A DNA stretch of 64,000 nucleotides from assembly GCF_002155965.1 (NCBI RefSeq), contig NZ_MUMH01000124.1:21497-85496 (forward strand). Direction: 5' to 3'. The notes below the pieces were generated by a model. The model was not told where the DNA came from, did no database searches, and saw only the letters and a list, made by a program, of their open reading frames with translations. Source of the DNA: Allokutzneria sp. NRRL B-24872. GTDB lineage: Bacteria > Actinomycetota > Actinomycetes > Mycobacteriales > Pseudonocardiaceae. Shown in pieces: positions 42,408-49,938 of this stretch. The position numbers and the translations under genes were made by a program. Every line of letters begins with the position of its first letter. Positions within the stretch are counted from its first letter, which is position 1.

Positions 42408-42458
42408 GCCCTTCGACACGAGCGTGAGCAACCGCACACGCCCGCAGGCTGGTGACAG

Positions 42459-42488
42459 AACCTAGGGCGAGAGTTCCGACTCCCGCAA
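42459..42488 (-). promoter_or_regulatory. Candidate lpqY operon promoter
   Basis: On the minus strand TTGCGG and TAGGTT are spaced by 18 bp. Farther upstream GATTCAGA occurs at 42504 and 42530, the second inside the palindrome GGATTCAGAATCC (42529-42541), a candidate regulator site. Confidence 0.5.
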
Positions 42489-42658
42489 CCGGGTGACGGC
42501 AACGATTCAGATAAGCCCGGAGCGGAAAGGATTCAGAATCCGTTCTTGCCCGGTCACGGTGGGTACGCGCCCGTACATCAACATCAACTCAGCAGAATGT
42601 GAAACACCGGCCGGGTCGCCATTCACCTTCGAAGGGCAACCAGCCGGTCAAGCCCTTA

Positions 42659-43177
42659 TCAAGTCTCCTGGCCCGGGGCCTTCATGGCGAGCTTCGCCAG
42701 GGCGTCGCGTCCCTTCTCCGCATTGCGAGGCTGGCACAGCACGTCATATCGCCCAGCGACCAACTGGCTCGCCGAGACGAAGTCCCGGCGACCACGCGTA
42801 GCCGCGTAGCCGAACGCGTTGAAGATCATGAAGAAGATCACACCTGTGGCCAACGCCACAAGAATCGGGCCCAACTGGAACCCGGTCGAGTTGAACAGGC
42901 TGAGCAGGATGCCGACGAAGAGACCGAACCAGGCGCCGGAGGCCGCGCCGGTGGCCAGCACCCTGCCCCAGGTCAGCCTGCCGGTGACGCGCTCGACCAG
43001 CATCAGGTCGACGCCGACGATCGTCACCTCCTGCACCGGGAAGGACTCGTCCGCGAGGTGGTCGACCGCCCGCTGCGCCTCCTCGTAGGTGGCGTAGGAC
43101 CCGATCGGCCACCCCGAGGGAGGCGTCGGAAGACCCTGCGCGCCGCCGGCGGGCCTGCCGGAAAAAGGACTCGTCAC
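42659..43177 (-). CDS. GsiB/17M-like membrane protein (Rv1234-like)
   Basis: The 172-residue protein begins with a general-stress-protein-17M-like domain (YATYEEAQRAVDHLADESFPVQEVTIVG in pieces) followed by two membrane helices separated by a glycine-rich loop and a short cytosolic tail. GTG 43177 is chosen because GGAGGTG lies 6 bases upstream. It corresponds in position to Rv1234 next to lpqY. Function is unknown. Confidence 0.8.
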   Translation of the reverse strand: MTSPFSGRPAGGAQGLPTPPSGWPIGSYATYEEAQRAVDHLADESFPVQEVTIVGVDLMLVERVTGRLTWGRVLATGAASGAWFGLFVGILLSLFNSTGFQLGPILVALATGVIFFMIFNAFGYAATRGRRDFVSASQLVAGRYDVLCQPRNAEKGRDALAKLAMKAPGQET

Positions 43178-43316
43178 CGTTGTCACCTCCGCGAGCTGGA
43201 CTGGATCACTGAAGTGGAACCGGGTAGATCAATAGTGACCCCGATCATCCTCGCCCGCGTGCCGGGCCGGGACACGCGCCCCCCGAACGGCCCACCTCGC
43301 CCCGCCGGGCGGCGGA

Positions 43317-44513
43317 TCAGCCCCGGGAGCGGTACTCGCGGAGCAGGCCCCTGCTGATGATCGTCTTCTGGATCTCCGAGGTGCCCTCGCCGATGAGCAG
43401 GAACGGCGCCTCGCGCATCAGCCGCTCGATCTCGTACTCCTTGGAGTAGCCGTAGCCGCCGTGGATGCGGAAGGCCTCCTGGGTGACCTCGGCGCAGTAC
43501 TCCGAGGCGATCAGCTTGGCCATGCCCGCCTCGACGTCGTTGCGCTGGCCGGAGTCCTTCAGCCGCGCGGCGTTGACCATCATCAGGTGCGCGGCCTCGA
43601 CCTTCGTCGCCATCTCGGCGAGCTTGAACGCGATCGCCTGGTGCTGCGCGATCGGCTTGCCGAAGGTGGTGCGCTGCTGGGCGTACTCCACGGCCAGCTC
43701 GAAGGCGCGGATCGCGATGCCACACGCCCGCGCGGCCACGTTGACCCTGCCGACCTCGACGCCGTCCATCATGTGCGCGAAGCCCTTGCCGCGCTCCCCG
43801 CCGAGGATCGCCTCCGCGCCGACCCGGAAGCCGTCGAAGACCATCTCCGTGGTGTCGACGCCCTTGTAGCCCATCTTCTCGATCTTGCCGGGGATGGTGA
43901 GGCCGGGGAGGACCTCGCCGAAGCCTGTCGGCTTCTCGACCAGGAAGGTCGTGAGGTTCTGGTGCGGCTTCTCGGCACCCTCGTCGGTGCGGACCAGCGT
44001 CGCGACCAGCGTGGAGCTACCGCCGTTGGTGAGCCACATCTTCTGGCCGTCGATGACGTATCCGTCGCCGTCCTGCCGCGCCTTCGTGCGGATCGCTGCG
44101 ACGTCAGAGCCCAGCTCGGGCTCGGACATGGAGAACGCGCCTCGCACCTCGCCGGTGGCCATCCGAGGCAGGAAGTGCTGCTTCTGCGCGTCCGTCGCGT
44201 GTTGCTTGATCATGTGCGCCACGATGAAGTGCGTGTTGATCACGCCGGAGACGCTCATCCAGCCGCGCGCGATCTCCTCGACCACCAGCGCGTAGGTCAG
44301 CAGCGACTCGCCGAGCCCGCCGTGCTCCTCGGGGATGGTGAGGCCGAAGAGCCCCATCTCCTTCATGCCCTCGACGATGTCCGAGGGATAGGTGTCACCG
44401 TGCTCCAGCGCCTGCGCGTGCGGGATGATCTCCTTGTCCACGAAGCTGCGGACGGTGGCCAGGATCTCCTGCTGGACATCGGTGAGACCGGCGGTCTGGG
44501 CGAGCCGAGCCAT
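43317..44513 (-). CDS. Acyl-CoA dehydrogenase (FadE19-like)
   Basis: The 398-residue flavoprotein has FAD/acyl-CoA motifs AFSMSEPELGSD and KMWLTNGG, and the catalytic Glu in LIGEGTSEIQK near the C-terminus. It resembles the dehydrogenases encoded with MaoC and CitE proteins (Rv2500c cluster; ethylmalonyl-CoA-type clusters in Streptomyces), which act on short branched acyl-CoAs. AAAGGGG precedes the ATG. It should pass electrons to ETF. Substrate is inferred. Confidence 0.88.
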   Translation of the reverse strand: MARLAQTAGLTDVQQEILATVRSFVDKEIIPHAQALEHGDTYPSDIVEGMKEMGLFGLTIPEEHGGLGESLLTYALVVEEIARGWMSVSGVINTHFIVAHMIKQHATDAQKQHFLPRMATGEVRGAFSMSEPELGSDVAAIRTKARQDGDGYVIDGQKMWLTNGGSSTLVATLVRTDEGAEKPHQNLTTFLVEKPTGFGEVLPGLTIPGKIEKMGYKGVDTTEMVFDGFRVGAEAILGGERGKGFAHMMDGVEVGRVNVAARACGIAIRAFELAVEYAQQRTTFGKPIAQHQAIAFKLAEMATKVEAAHLMMVNAARLKDSGQRNDVEAGMAKLIASEYCAEVTQEAFRIHGGYGYSKEYEIERLMREAPFLLIGEGTSEIQKTIISRGLLREYRSRG

Positions 44514-44600
44514 GGCGAGGTCCCCTTTCTGCGACGCTGGCGAGCGGGGTTACCGGCGAGTATTGCGCGTCCACATGGGGTTCGCGGTGTGAGAAGGTCC

Positions 44601-45008
44601 TCAACGGCGCTCTTGATCGGTACCGGTCGCGATCGGGTGCCGGTCCCACCTCCAGGTCTGGAACCCGCCGATGAGCTTCTTCACGGTGAATCCGAGTTCG
44701 GCCAGCTTCAGCGCGCCCTTGTCGGCGCCGTTGCACCCCGGCCCCCAGCAGTAGGTCACCAGTACGTCGCCACGCGGCAGCTCGCGCGTCGTCTCGGCGG
44801 TGATCTCCTTGGCGGGCAAGGAAATCGCGCCAGGAATGTGGCCGGCGGCGTAGTGCTCGGGCGAGCGCACGTCGAGCACAAGGAAGCCGCCCGCGCCGTC
44901 CTCCAGGTCCGCGCGCAGGTCGGCGGGATCGGTCTCGACCGAGAGCAGGCGGCGGAAGTGCGCGGCGGCAGCGGCGGGCTCGGCGGGGTTCGCGGCAACT
45001 CGTGTCAT
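44601..45008 (-). CDS. Rhodanese-domain protein
   Basis: The 135-residue single-domain protein has DVRSPEHYAAGHIPGAI and the active-site Cys loop TYCWGPGCNGADKGA, longer than usual and with a second Cys. It may move sulfur or have phosphatase-like specificity. ATG 45008 has TAACGT at -13 to -8 and no ribosome site, so it is probably leaderless. It is divergent from an Lrp-type regulator that may control it. Confidence 0.85.
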   Translation of the reverse strand: MTRVAANPAEPAAAAAHFRRLLSVETDPADLRADLEDGAGGFLVLDVRSPEHYAAGHIPGAISLPAKEITAETTRELPRGDVLVTYCWGPGCNGADKGALKLAELGFTVKKLIGGFQTWRWDRHPIATGTDQERR

Positions 45009-45101
45009 GGCAAGAACGTTATGCCGAAGAAACCGCGTTGAGCAGGGCTTATCCACGGCACTTAGACGCTCTGGAAGCGAAATACCCGCTAGTTTGGGCA
45101 G

Positions 45102-45566
45102 ATGAGCGGTGAATCCACGTTCGACCTGGATGCGGTGGACTGGCGAATCCTCGCGGAGCTGCAGGAGGACGCGCGGGTGAGCTACGCGGAACTGGGCCGC
45201 CGCGTGGGCCTGGGCGCCACGGCCGCGACCGAGCGCGTGCGGCGGCTGGTCGACAGCGGCGTGATCAAGGGCTTCCGCGCGGAGGTCGACCTCGAACGCG
45301 TCGGGTACGGGGTGCTGGCCGTGGTGCGGCTGCGCTACCCCTCCGGCAACTACCGCAAGCTGCACGCGGAGCTGGAGCGCGCCACGGAGATCCTCCAATG
45401 CCACCACGTCACCGGCGAGGACTGCTTCGTGCTCTTCGTCGCGGCGCGAGACATGCGGCACCTGGAGCGGCTGGCGGGCCGGATCGCGGCGCTGGGGTCG
45501 ATCACCACTTCGGTCGTCTACTCCTCGCCACTGCCGTCTCGGGTGATTACCGCACCGACCGGCTGA
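45102..45566 (+). CDS. Lrp/AsnC family regulator
   Basis: The 154-residue protein has an N-terminal winged helix (VSYAELGRRVGLGATAATERVRRL in pieces) and a C-terminal RAM ligand-binding domain. TAGTTT at -12 to -7 before the ATG suggests a leaderless message. Lrp proteins commonly control the divergent gene, here the rhodanese gene, in response to an amino acid. Confidence 0.9.
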   Translation: MSGESTFDLDAVDWRILAELQEDARVSYAELGRRVGLGATAATERVRRLVDSGVIKGFRAEVDLERVGYGVLAVVRLRYPSGNYRKLHAELERATEILQCHHVTGEDCFVLFVAARDMRHLERLAGRIAALGSITTSVVYSSPLPSRVITAPTG

Positions 45567-45589
45567 CTTTGTGGCTAGGTTGTGCTGCC

Positions 45590-45985
45590 GTGACAGAACC
45601 GACGGCGGTGGCGCCCGCTGGCGAAGAGCCGAAGAAGCGCCGCTCACCGGTCAACAAGCCGAACTTCGACTCGTGGACAACGGGGAAGAAGGCGCTCACG
45701 GTCATCGCGCTGATCCCGGTCTTCGCGGTGGTGGCCTTCTTCGCCCAGATCCTCGAAGTCCTCTACTACCTGGTGATGGGCGTCTACTACCTCGTCACCA
45801 GCCCGTACTGGATCTGCCGGGCGATCTACCGGGCCAGCAGCAGCGAGGACACACCGCGCCGCCAGGAGGCGCGCCAGTCCATCCGCGCCTTCTTCAAGGT
45901 GTCCGGCTGCCTGCTGCTGTTCGTCGCGGTATTCGGCGGCGGCGTCTTCCTGCTGGTGACACTGATCAACATGAGCGACAACTGA
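45590..45985 (+). CDS. Small membrane protein with two helices
   Basis: The 131-residue protein has a charged N-terminus (EEPKKRRSP), one long hydrophobic region (about residues 42-78), a cytosolic stretch and a final helix (VSGCLLLFVAVFGGGVFLLVTL in part). No family is recognised. GTG 45590 has TAGGTT at -14 to -9, suggesting a leaderless start. It ends at a strong terminator. Confidence 0.7.
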   Translation: MTEPTAVAPAGEEPKKRRSPVNKPNFDSWTTGKKALTVIALIPVFAVVAFFAQILEVLYYLVMGVYYLVTSPYWICRAIYRASSSEDTPRRQEARQSIRAFFKVSGCLLLFVAVFGGGVFLLVTLINMSDN

Positions 45986-45999
45986 CCCATTGCGGAAAA

Positions 46000-46028
46000 C
46001 GGGCACGGCCGGGTTCCGGCCGTGCCCG
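46000..46028. terminator. Bidirectional terminator
   Basis: CGGGCACGGCC, loop GGGTTCC, GGCCGTGCCCG form an 11-bp perfect stem between convergent genes. Confidence 0.88.
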
Positions 46029-46034
46029 ACCCGA

Positions 46035-46667
46035 TCAGGGGCAGGTCTTCCAGTGGAAGTGGTAGGTCGTCTTAATGCTGCCGTCGGTCGAGTCCATCGC
46101 GATGAAACTCGTCTCGGTGGCCGCCGACGTCCCCTTGCTCACCCGGAGTTCGGTGTTGATGTTGACATTGCGCTTCTCACCGCAGGGCGCGTAGACGAGC
46201 GAGGCGATGTCCACCTTGTCCGTGGTCTGCCAGTTGTCGTCCAGCGGACCGGAGAAATTGTGCTTCGCCACTACGGTTGGTGACATTCCCTGGAAGTAGT
46301 AGTTCGCCTGCTCGATCGCGGTCGCGCCGCGCGCGAGGTTGGCGAAGCCGCGGTAGTCGGACTGCGCGATCGCGTACGTGAAGCCCTGAGGCACGTGCAC
46401 CTTCAGGTTGAGCTGGCAGTTCTTCCTGGCCTCCGTCGGGCTGATACCCGGCCCGACCTGCGCCATGTACTGGCTGTAGGTCACGGTGAACGCGGTGTTG
46501 TCGGGTGACACCGCGATGGCGGCGGTACCGGCGGGACAGCCGGAACCGTTCACCGTTGCCACTTCGATGACAATTTTGTCCGGAGGCGGCGTGATATCCG
46601 CCTGAGCCACTGCAGGGATGGAAATCAAAGCCAGGGACATTCCAGCAACGGCTAACTTCCTCAACAT
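46035..46667 (-). CDS. Secreted DUF4360 protein
   Basis: The 210-residue protein has a signal peptide (about 1-23, AVAQA) and a DUF4360 domain: GSGCPAGTAAIAVSPDNTAFTVTYS, seen in parts, and cysteines in KNCQL, APCGEK and HWKTCP. DUF4360 proteins are secreted in fungi and actinomycetes; the role is unknown. GGAGGG precedes the ATG. A pair of direct repeats lies about 150 bp upstream. Confidence 0.88.
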   Translation of the reverse strand: MLRKLAVAGMSLALISIPAVAQADITPPPDKIVIEVATVNGSGCPAGTAAIAVSPDNTAFTVTYSQYMAQVGPGISPTEARKNCQLNLKVHVPQGFTYAIAQSDYRGFANLARGATAIEQANYYFQGMSPTVVAKHNFSGPLDDNWQTTDKVDIASLVYAPCGEKRNVNINTELRVSKGTSAATETSFIAMDSTDGSIKTTYHFHWKTCP

Positions 46668-46801
46668 GGATACACCCTCCGCTAAGCAGGGATTGTCGTC
46701 ACCAGCTAGGCAGCCACGGTATCGGAATCAACCTTTTCGCGTACCCCTGAACGGGCGACCCGAACCAAGGCGTGATCGAACATGACCGCAACGGAGTACA
46801 G

Positions 46802-46831
46802 GCTATACCCAACGAAATTGACGCTATACCC
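46802..46831. repeat. GCTATACCC direct repeat, 21-bp period
   Basis: GCTATACCC at 46802-46810 and 46823-46831, exactly two helical turns apart, in a relatively AT-rich 325-bp stretch (46668-46992) before the DUF4360 gene. It is a candidate activator site; the stretch holds no other gene that I can support. Confidence 0.5.
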
Positions 46832-46942
46832 TACTATTTGACTTCGCAATCAATTCAACGTTGGGAATCCAGCCGGAATGCAACCGATTGTAGGCCGCGG
46901 GGTTGGTCTTTTGGCGTGAACGGTCTTGCCAGAACGGCAAAA

Positions 46943-46971
46943 GGCACCGGTGGCTCGTGGCCACCGGTGCC
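46943..46971 (-). terminator. Rho-independent terminator
   Basis: GGCACCGGTGGC and GCCACCGGTGCC form a 12-bp perfect stem around 5 nt, followed on the minus strand by TTTTGCC. It ends the gene at 46993. Confidence 0.92.
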
Positions 46972-46992
46972 CTGGGGAGCGGATCTTCCGGT

Positions 46993-47307
46993 TCAGTGCT
47001 CTTCCGGCTCGGCGATCAACCGGACCACGCGCAGCTTGAACTCGTAGCTCAGCATCGCCTTGCGGTAGAGCACCACGTAGGTGTCCTCACCGACCAGGAA
47101 GACGTTGCGCTTGCTCGCCGCGCGAGCGGAGCTCTTGAACTCGAAGGCCTGTTTCCGCGCCTCTGCCCTTGCCTGGTCAGCGGTGTCGAACCCGCCCGCG
47201 AGCACCTTGGTCGTGTACCCGTGCTCGTGCGGGGTCTCGACGAGGACGAACCACGGACGCTCGTGCGTCAGCTCCGGGTGTTCCTCGGGCTCCTGCGACT
47301 CGCTCAT
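46993..47307 (-). CDS. Hypothetical protein, soluble
   Basis: The 104-residue protein starts MSESQEPEEHPELTHERP and continues with a compact alpha/beta stretch (PWFVLVETPHEHGYTTKVL, FLVGEDTYVVLYRKAML). No family is recognised. TAGCGT at -14 to -9 before the ATG at 47307 suggests a leaderless message. A strong terminator follows it. It lies 50 bp downstream of the CitE-like gene. Confidence 0.65.
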   Translation of the reverse strand: MSESQEPEEHPELTHERPWFVLVETPHEHGYTTKVLAGGFDTADQARAEARKQAFEFKSSARAASKRNVFLVGEDTYVVLYRKAMLSYEFKLRVVRLIAEPEEH

Positions 47308-47357
47308 GCCACCGAACGCTATCGCGTCCCCGCCTCGCCCAGCAGTGCCGGATCGAC

Positions 47358-48317
47358 TCATTCGGTGGGCGGCGTCCAGCGGTCGGTGCGCGCCATCCCC
47401 GCCGCCCTGCCCTTGGCCGAGACCACCAGCGCCATCTTGCGCGAGGCCTCGTCGATCATCTCGTCGCCGAGCATGGCCGCGCCGCGCTTGCCCCCGGCCT
47501 CGGAGGTGAACCAGTCGTAGGCGTCGAGGATGTTCTCGGCGTGGTCGTAGTCCTGCTGGCGCGGGCTGAACAGCTCGTTGCAGGCGTCGATCTGGCCGGG
47601 GTGCAGCACCCACTTGCCGTCGTAGCCCAGCGCCGCCGAGCGCCCGGTGACCCTGCGGAAGCCGTCCAGGTCGCGGATCTGGAGGTAGGGCCCGTCGATC
47701 GCCTGCACGTCGGTGGCGCGCGCGGCCATCAGGATGCGCATGAGGATGTAGTGGTAGGCATCGCCCACGTCGTAGCCGGTCGGCTGCTCGCCGACGACCA
47801 GCGACTTCATGTTGATCGAGGCCATGAAGTCGGCCGGGCCGAAGATGATCGTCTCGATGCGGGGCGAGGCCGTGGCGATCGCGTCGACCTCGACGAGGCC
47901 CTTGGCGTTCTCGATCTGCGCCTCGATGCCGATCCTGCCGACCTCGTAGCCCATGGTCTTCTCGATCTGGGTCAGCGTGAGGTCCAGCCACGCCACCTGG
48001 TCGGCCGTCTGCACCTTCGGCAGCATGATGCAGTCCAGGTTCGCGCCCGCGCCCTCCACGACCTCCACGACGTCGCGGTAGGTCCACTCGGTGGTCAGGT
48101 CGTTGACCCGGACGACGCGGGTCTTGCCCTCCCAGCCGCCCTCGTTGAGCGCGGCCACGATCGTCTTGCGCGCGCCGGGCTTGGCCAGCGGGGCGCACGC
48201 GTCCTCCAGGTCCAGGAAGACCTGGTCGGCGGGCAGGCCACGGGCCTTGTCGATCATCTTCTGGCTCGAACCGGGGACGGCGAGACAGGAGCGGCGGGGG
48301 CGTCGACGATCAGCCAC
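47358..48317 (-). CDS. HpcH/HpaI aldolase, CitE/malyl-CoA lyase type
   Basis: The 319-residue TIM-barrel protein has VPGSSQKMIDK at the start, the Mg2+-site segments FLDLEDACAP and EAQIENAKGLVEV, and GPADFMAS. These fit CitE-like/beta-methylmalyl-CoA lyases that split or form 3-carboxylic acyl-CoA bonds. GTG 48317 follows GGAGG with a 7-base gap. It probably works with the acyl-CoA dehydrogenase and MaoC hydratase in this window, but they are not in one operon. Confidence 0.85.
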   Translation of the reverse strand: MADRRRPRRSCLAVPGSSQKMIDKARGLPADQVFLDLEDACAPLAKPGARKTIVAALNEGGWEGKTRVVRVNDLTTEWTYRDVVEVVEGAGANLDCIMLPKVQTADQVAWLDLTLTQIEKTMGYEVGRIGIEAQIENAKGLVEVDAIATASPRIETIIFGPADFMASINMKSLVVGEQPTGYDVGDAYHYILMRILMAARATDVQAIDGPYLQIRDLDGFRRVTGRSAALGYDGKWVLHPGQIDACNELFSPRQQDYDHAENILDAYDWFTSEAGGKRGAAMLGDEMIDEASRKMALVVSAKGRAAGMARTDRWTPPTE

Positions 48318-48423
48318 TTCGGGACCTCCTTGTACCGACGAGTAACACGCGTGATGCTGGCACGCCCGGTGCGGCTCGACCACACCGCTGAGGCGCCTTT
48401 CACAGCCGTGGGATGCTGCCGGA

Positions 48424-48777
48424 ATGGATATCACCCGGCTGCTGGACGCCGCGCTGCGCAAGGCCGCCGCGGTCTGGGTCCGCCCGGAGGGCCACCCCCC
48501 GCGCCTGGTCTGGGCGCTCTGGCGGGACGGCGCCGTCTGGCTCGCCACCGGCCCGGCCGAGCAGGAGGTCCCCGGTTTGGCGGGCGCCACTTCGGCCGTG
48601 CTCACCGTCCGCTCCCCCAGCACCCACTCGCACCTCGTCGACGTGCCCGTGACCGTCGAGGAGGTCGAGCCTGACGAGGCCGTCGCCGCCGCGCTCGCCA
48701 CCACCCGCCTCAACCGCCCGTCGCTCTCCGCCCCACCCGCGTGGACGCGCGTGCACCGCCTCGCCCCAACTCCCTGA
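48424..48777 (+). CDS. Hypothetical protein
   Basis: The 117-residue protein (MDITRLLDAALRKAAAVWVR...) has a beta-rich N-terminal half (RLVWALWRDGAVWLATGP) that resembles a small pyridoxamine-oxidase-like barrel, but I cannot assign it. Codon use is normal. Its stop codon lies inside the first unit of a palindrome array, so the array begins immediately at the end of the gene. Confidence 0.6.
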   Translation: MDITRLLDAALRKAAAVWVRPEGHPPRLVWALWRDGAVWLATGPAEQEVPGLAGATSAVLTVRSPSTHSHLVDVPVTVEEVEPDEAVAAALATTRLNRPSLSAPPAWTRVHRLAPTP

Positions 48778-49005
48778 ATGACTCATTCAGGTGGTTGAAC
48801 GGACTGAACGAGTCATTGAGGTGGCTCCACGGACTGAACGAGTCATTCAGGTGGTTGGCGCGCGCTGAACGACCCGTTCAGGGATCGTCAAGACGCACCG
48901 AACGGCCCGTTCAGCGCCCTCAACGCACTGAACGGGCCGTTCGGGGAGTTGAGCGCACCAAACGACCCGTTCAGGGCTTCCTGACGCACTGAACGGGTCG
49001 TTCAG
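48774..49005. repeat. Array of eight 17-bp palindromes, ~30-bp period
   Basis: Units resemble CTGAACGA-C-CCGTTCAG and start at 48774, 48804, 48834, 48865, 48898, 48928, 48958 and 48989 (steps 30, 30, 31, 33, 30, 30, 31). The first three are of the CTGAATGACTCATTCAG or CTGAACGAGTCATTCAG type, the others of the CTGAACGGGCCGTTCGG type. Spacers are 13-16 bp. It lies between convergent genes and is not a CRISPR array. Function is unknown. Confidence 0.85.
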
Positions 49006-49038
49006 GGCTTTACGGGGGTGACGACCGGGCGGCGGGGG

Positions 49039-49914
49039 TCAGGGGATGGCGATGGTGCCTGAGGCGACGGGGGCGACGCCGCCTCGGACGGTGGCGCGGG
49101 TGACGGTGTAGTCGGAAACGGTCACGGTGCAGTCCAAAGTGGACGGTCGGCCGATCTCGGCGCCCTGGCTGACGACGTAGCGGGTGTCGCCGTCGCCGAT
49201 GAGGCCGCGGTCGGCCAGCCACACGCCGAGGCCGAGCGCGGCGGAGCCGGTGGCGGGGTCCTCGCGCACGCCGAGCTTCGGCGCGAACATCCGCGCGTGC
49301 GCGGCGTTGAGCTCGCTGTCGAAGGAGACCACGACGAGCCCGTGCGGCACTCCGGCGCGCTTGGCAGCGGCCTCCTCGACCACCGCGCGGGACACGGCGT
49401 CGGGGCTCACCAGCAGATACGCGAAGTCGATGCCGCAGCCGGCGATCCCAGGCGCCCCAGCACTGTCCACATCGGACGGATCGAGGCCTGCGGCGGCCGC
49501 GAGGGACTCGGCGTCGAGGTCGGGGCCGAGGTGAGCGGGGCCGCCGGTCAGCGTGGCCCCGGCCTGGTCGACGGAGACGGGGAGCAGACCGGCTCCGCAC
49601 TCCTGGACGGCCTCGCCGAGCCCGATCACGCCGTCGCGCGCGAGCACCCACGCGGTGCCGACGCTCGGGTGCCCGGCGAAGGGCAGCTCGGTGGAGGCGG
49701 TGAAGATCCGCAGCCGGTAGTCGGCGCCGTCCTGGGTCGGACGCATCGGGAAGGCGGTCTCGGAGAGGTTGAACTCGCGCGCGATCCGTTGCAGCTGAGC
49801 GGTGTCCAGCTCATCGGCCCCGTGCACCACCGCAAGCGGGTTGCCGGCGTAGGGACGGTCGGTGAAGACGTCGACAACGTCGTAGCGCAGGCGCGCGTCA
49901 CCAGGCTCGATCAT
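49039..49914 (-). CDS. PhzF family isomerase/epimerase-like protein
   Basis: The 291-residue protein has PhzF-fold motifs: [39 protein letters not shown] and EDPATGSAA. The conserved Glu in LSET (about residue 50) is the catalytic acid/base in PhzF. Phenazine genes are absent, so it acts on another substrate. ATG 49914 is leaderless with TAGTGT at -8 to -13, in a palindrome shared with the divergent mgtE-like gene. Confidence 0.88.
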   Translation of the reverse strand: MIEPGDARLRYDVVDVFTDRPYAGNPLAVVHGADELDTAQLQRIAREFNLSETAFPMRPTQDGADYRLRIFTASTELPFAGHPSVGTAWVLARDGVIGLGEAVQECGAGLLPVSVDQAGATLTGGPAHLGPDLDAESLAAAAGLDPSDVDSAGAPGIAGCGIDFAYLLVSPDAVSRAVVEEAAAKRAGVPHGLVVVSFDSELNAAHARMFAPKLGVREDPATGSAALGLGVWLADRGLIGDGDTRYVVSQGAEIGRPSTLDCTVTVSDYTVTRATVRGGVAPVASGTIAIP

Positions 49915-49921
49915 GGTCCGG

Positions 49922-49931
49922 ACACTAGTGT
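49922..49931. promoter_or_regulatory. Palindromic shared -10 element of divergent leaderless genes
   Basis: ACACTAGTGT is a perfect palindrome. Read on plus it places TAGTGT at -13 to -8 of GTG 49939; read on minus it places TAGTGT at -13 to -8 of ATG 49914. The two -10 hexamers share the central TA, so only one polymerase can bind at once. Confidence 0.7.
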
Positions 49932-49938
49932 TGCCGGT

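Noticed and set aside
45050..45060. DnaA box TTATCCAC as part of an origin
   Set aside because: A single box between a rhodanese and an lrp gene, with no dnaA, dnaN or AT-rich unwinding region nearby.
46772..47047. Plus-strand frame of 91 codons
   Set aside because: Composition is not coding-like, it runs over a terminator and it is antisense to the gene at 46993.
48741..48992. Repetitive 83-residue reading frame over the palindrome array
   Set aside because: It arises from the regular 30-bp period of the palindromes and has no ribosome site or codon pattern of a gene.
48774..49005. CRISPR array
   Set aside because: Repeats are 17-bp self-palindromes with 13-16-bp spacers that partly resemble each other, and no cas genes are near; the RecB-family nuclease at 23 kb has no CRISPR context.
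49039..49914. Phenazine biosynthesis gene
   Set aside because: Only a generic PhzF-fold protein is present, with no other phz gene in the window.
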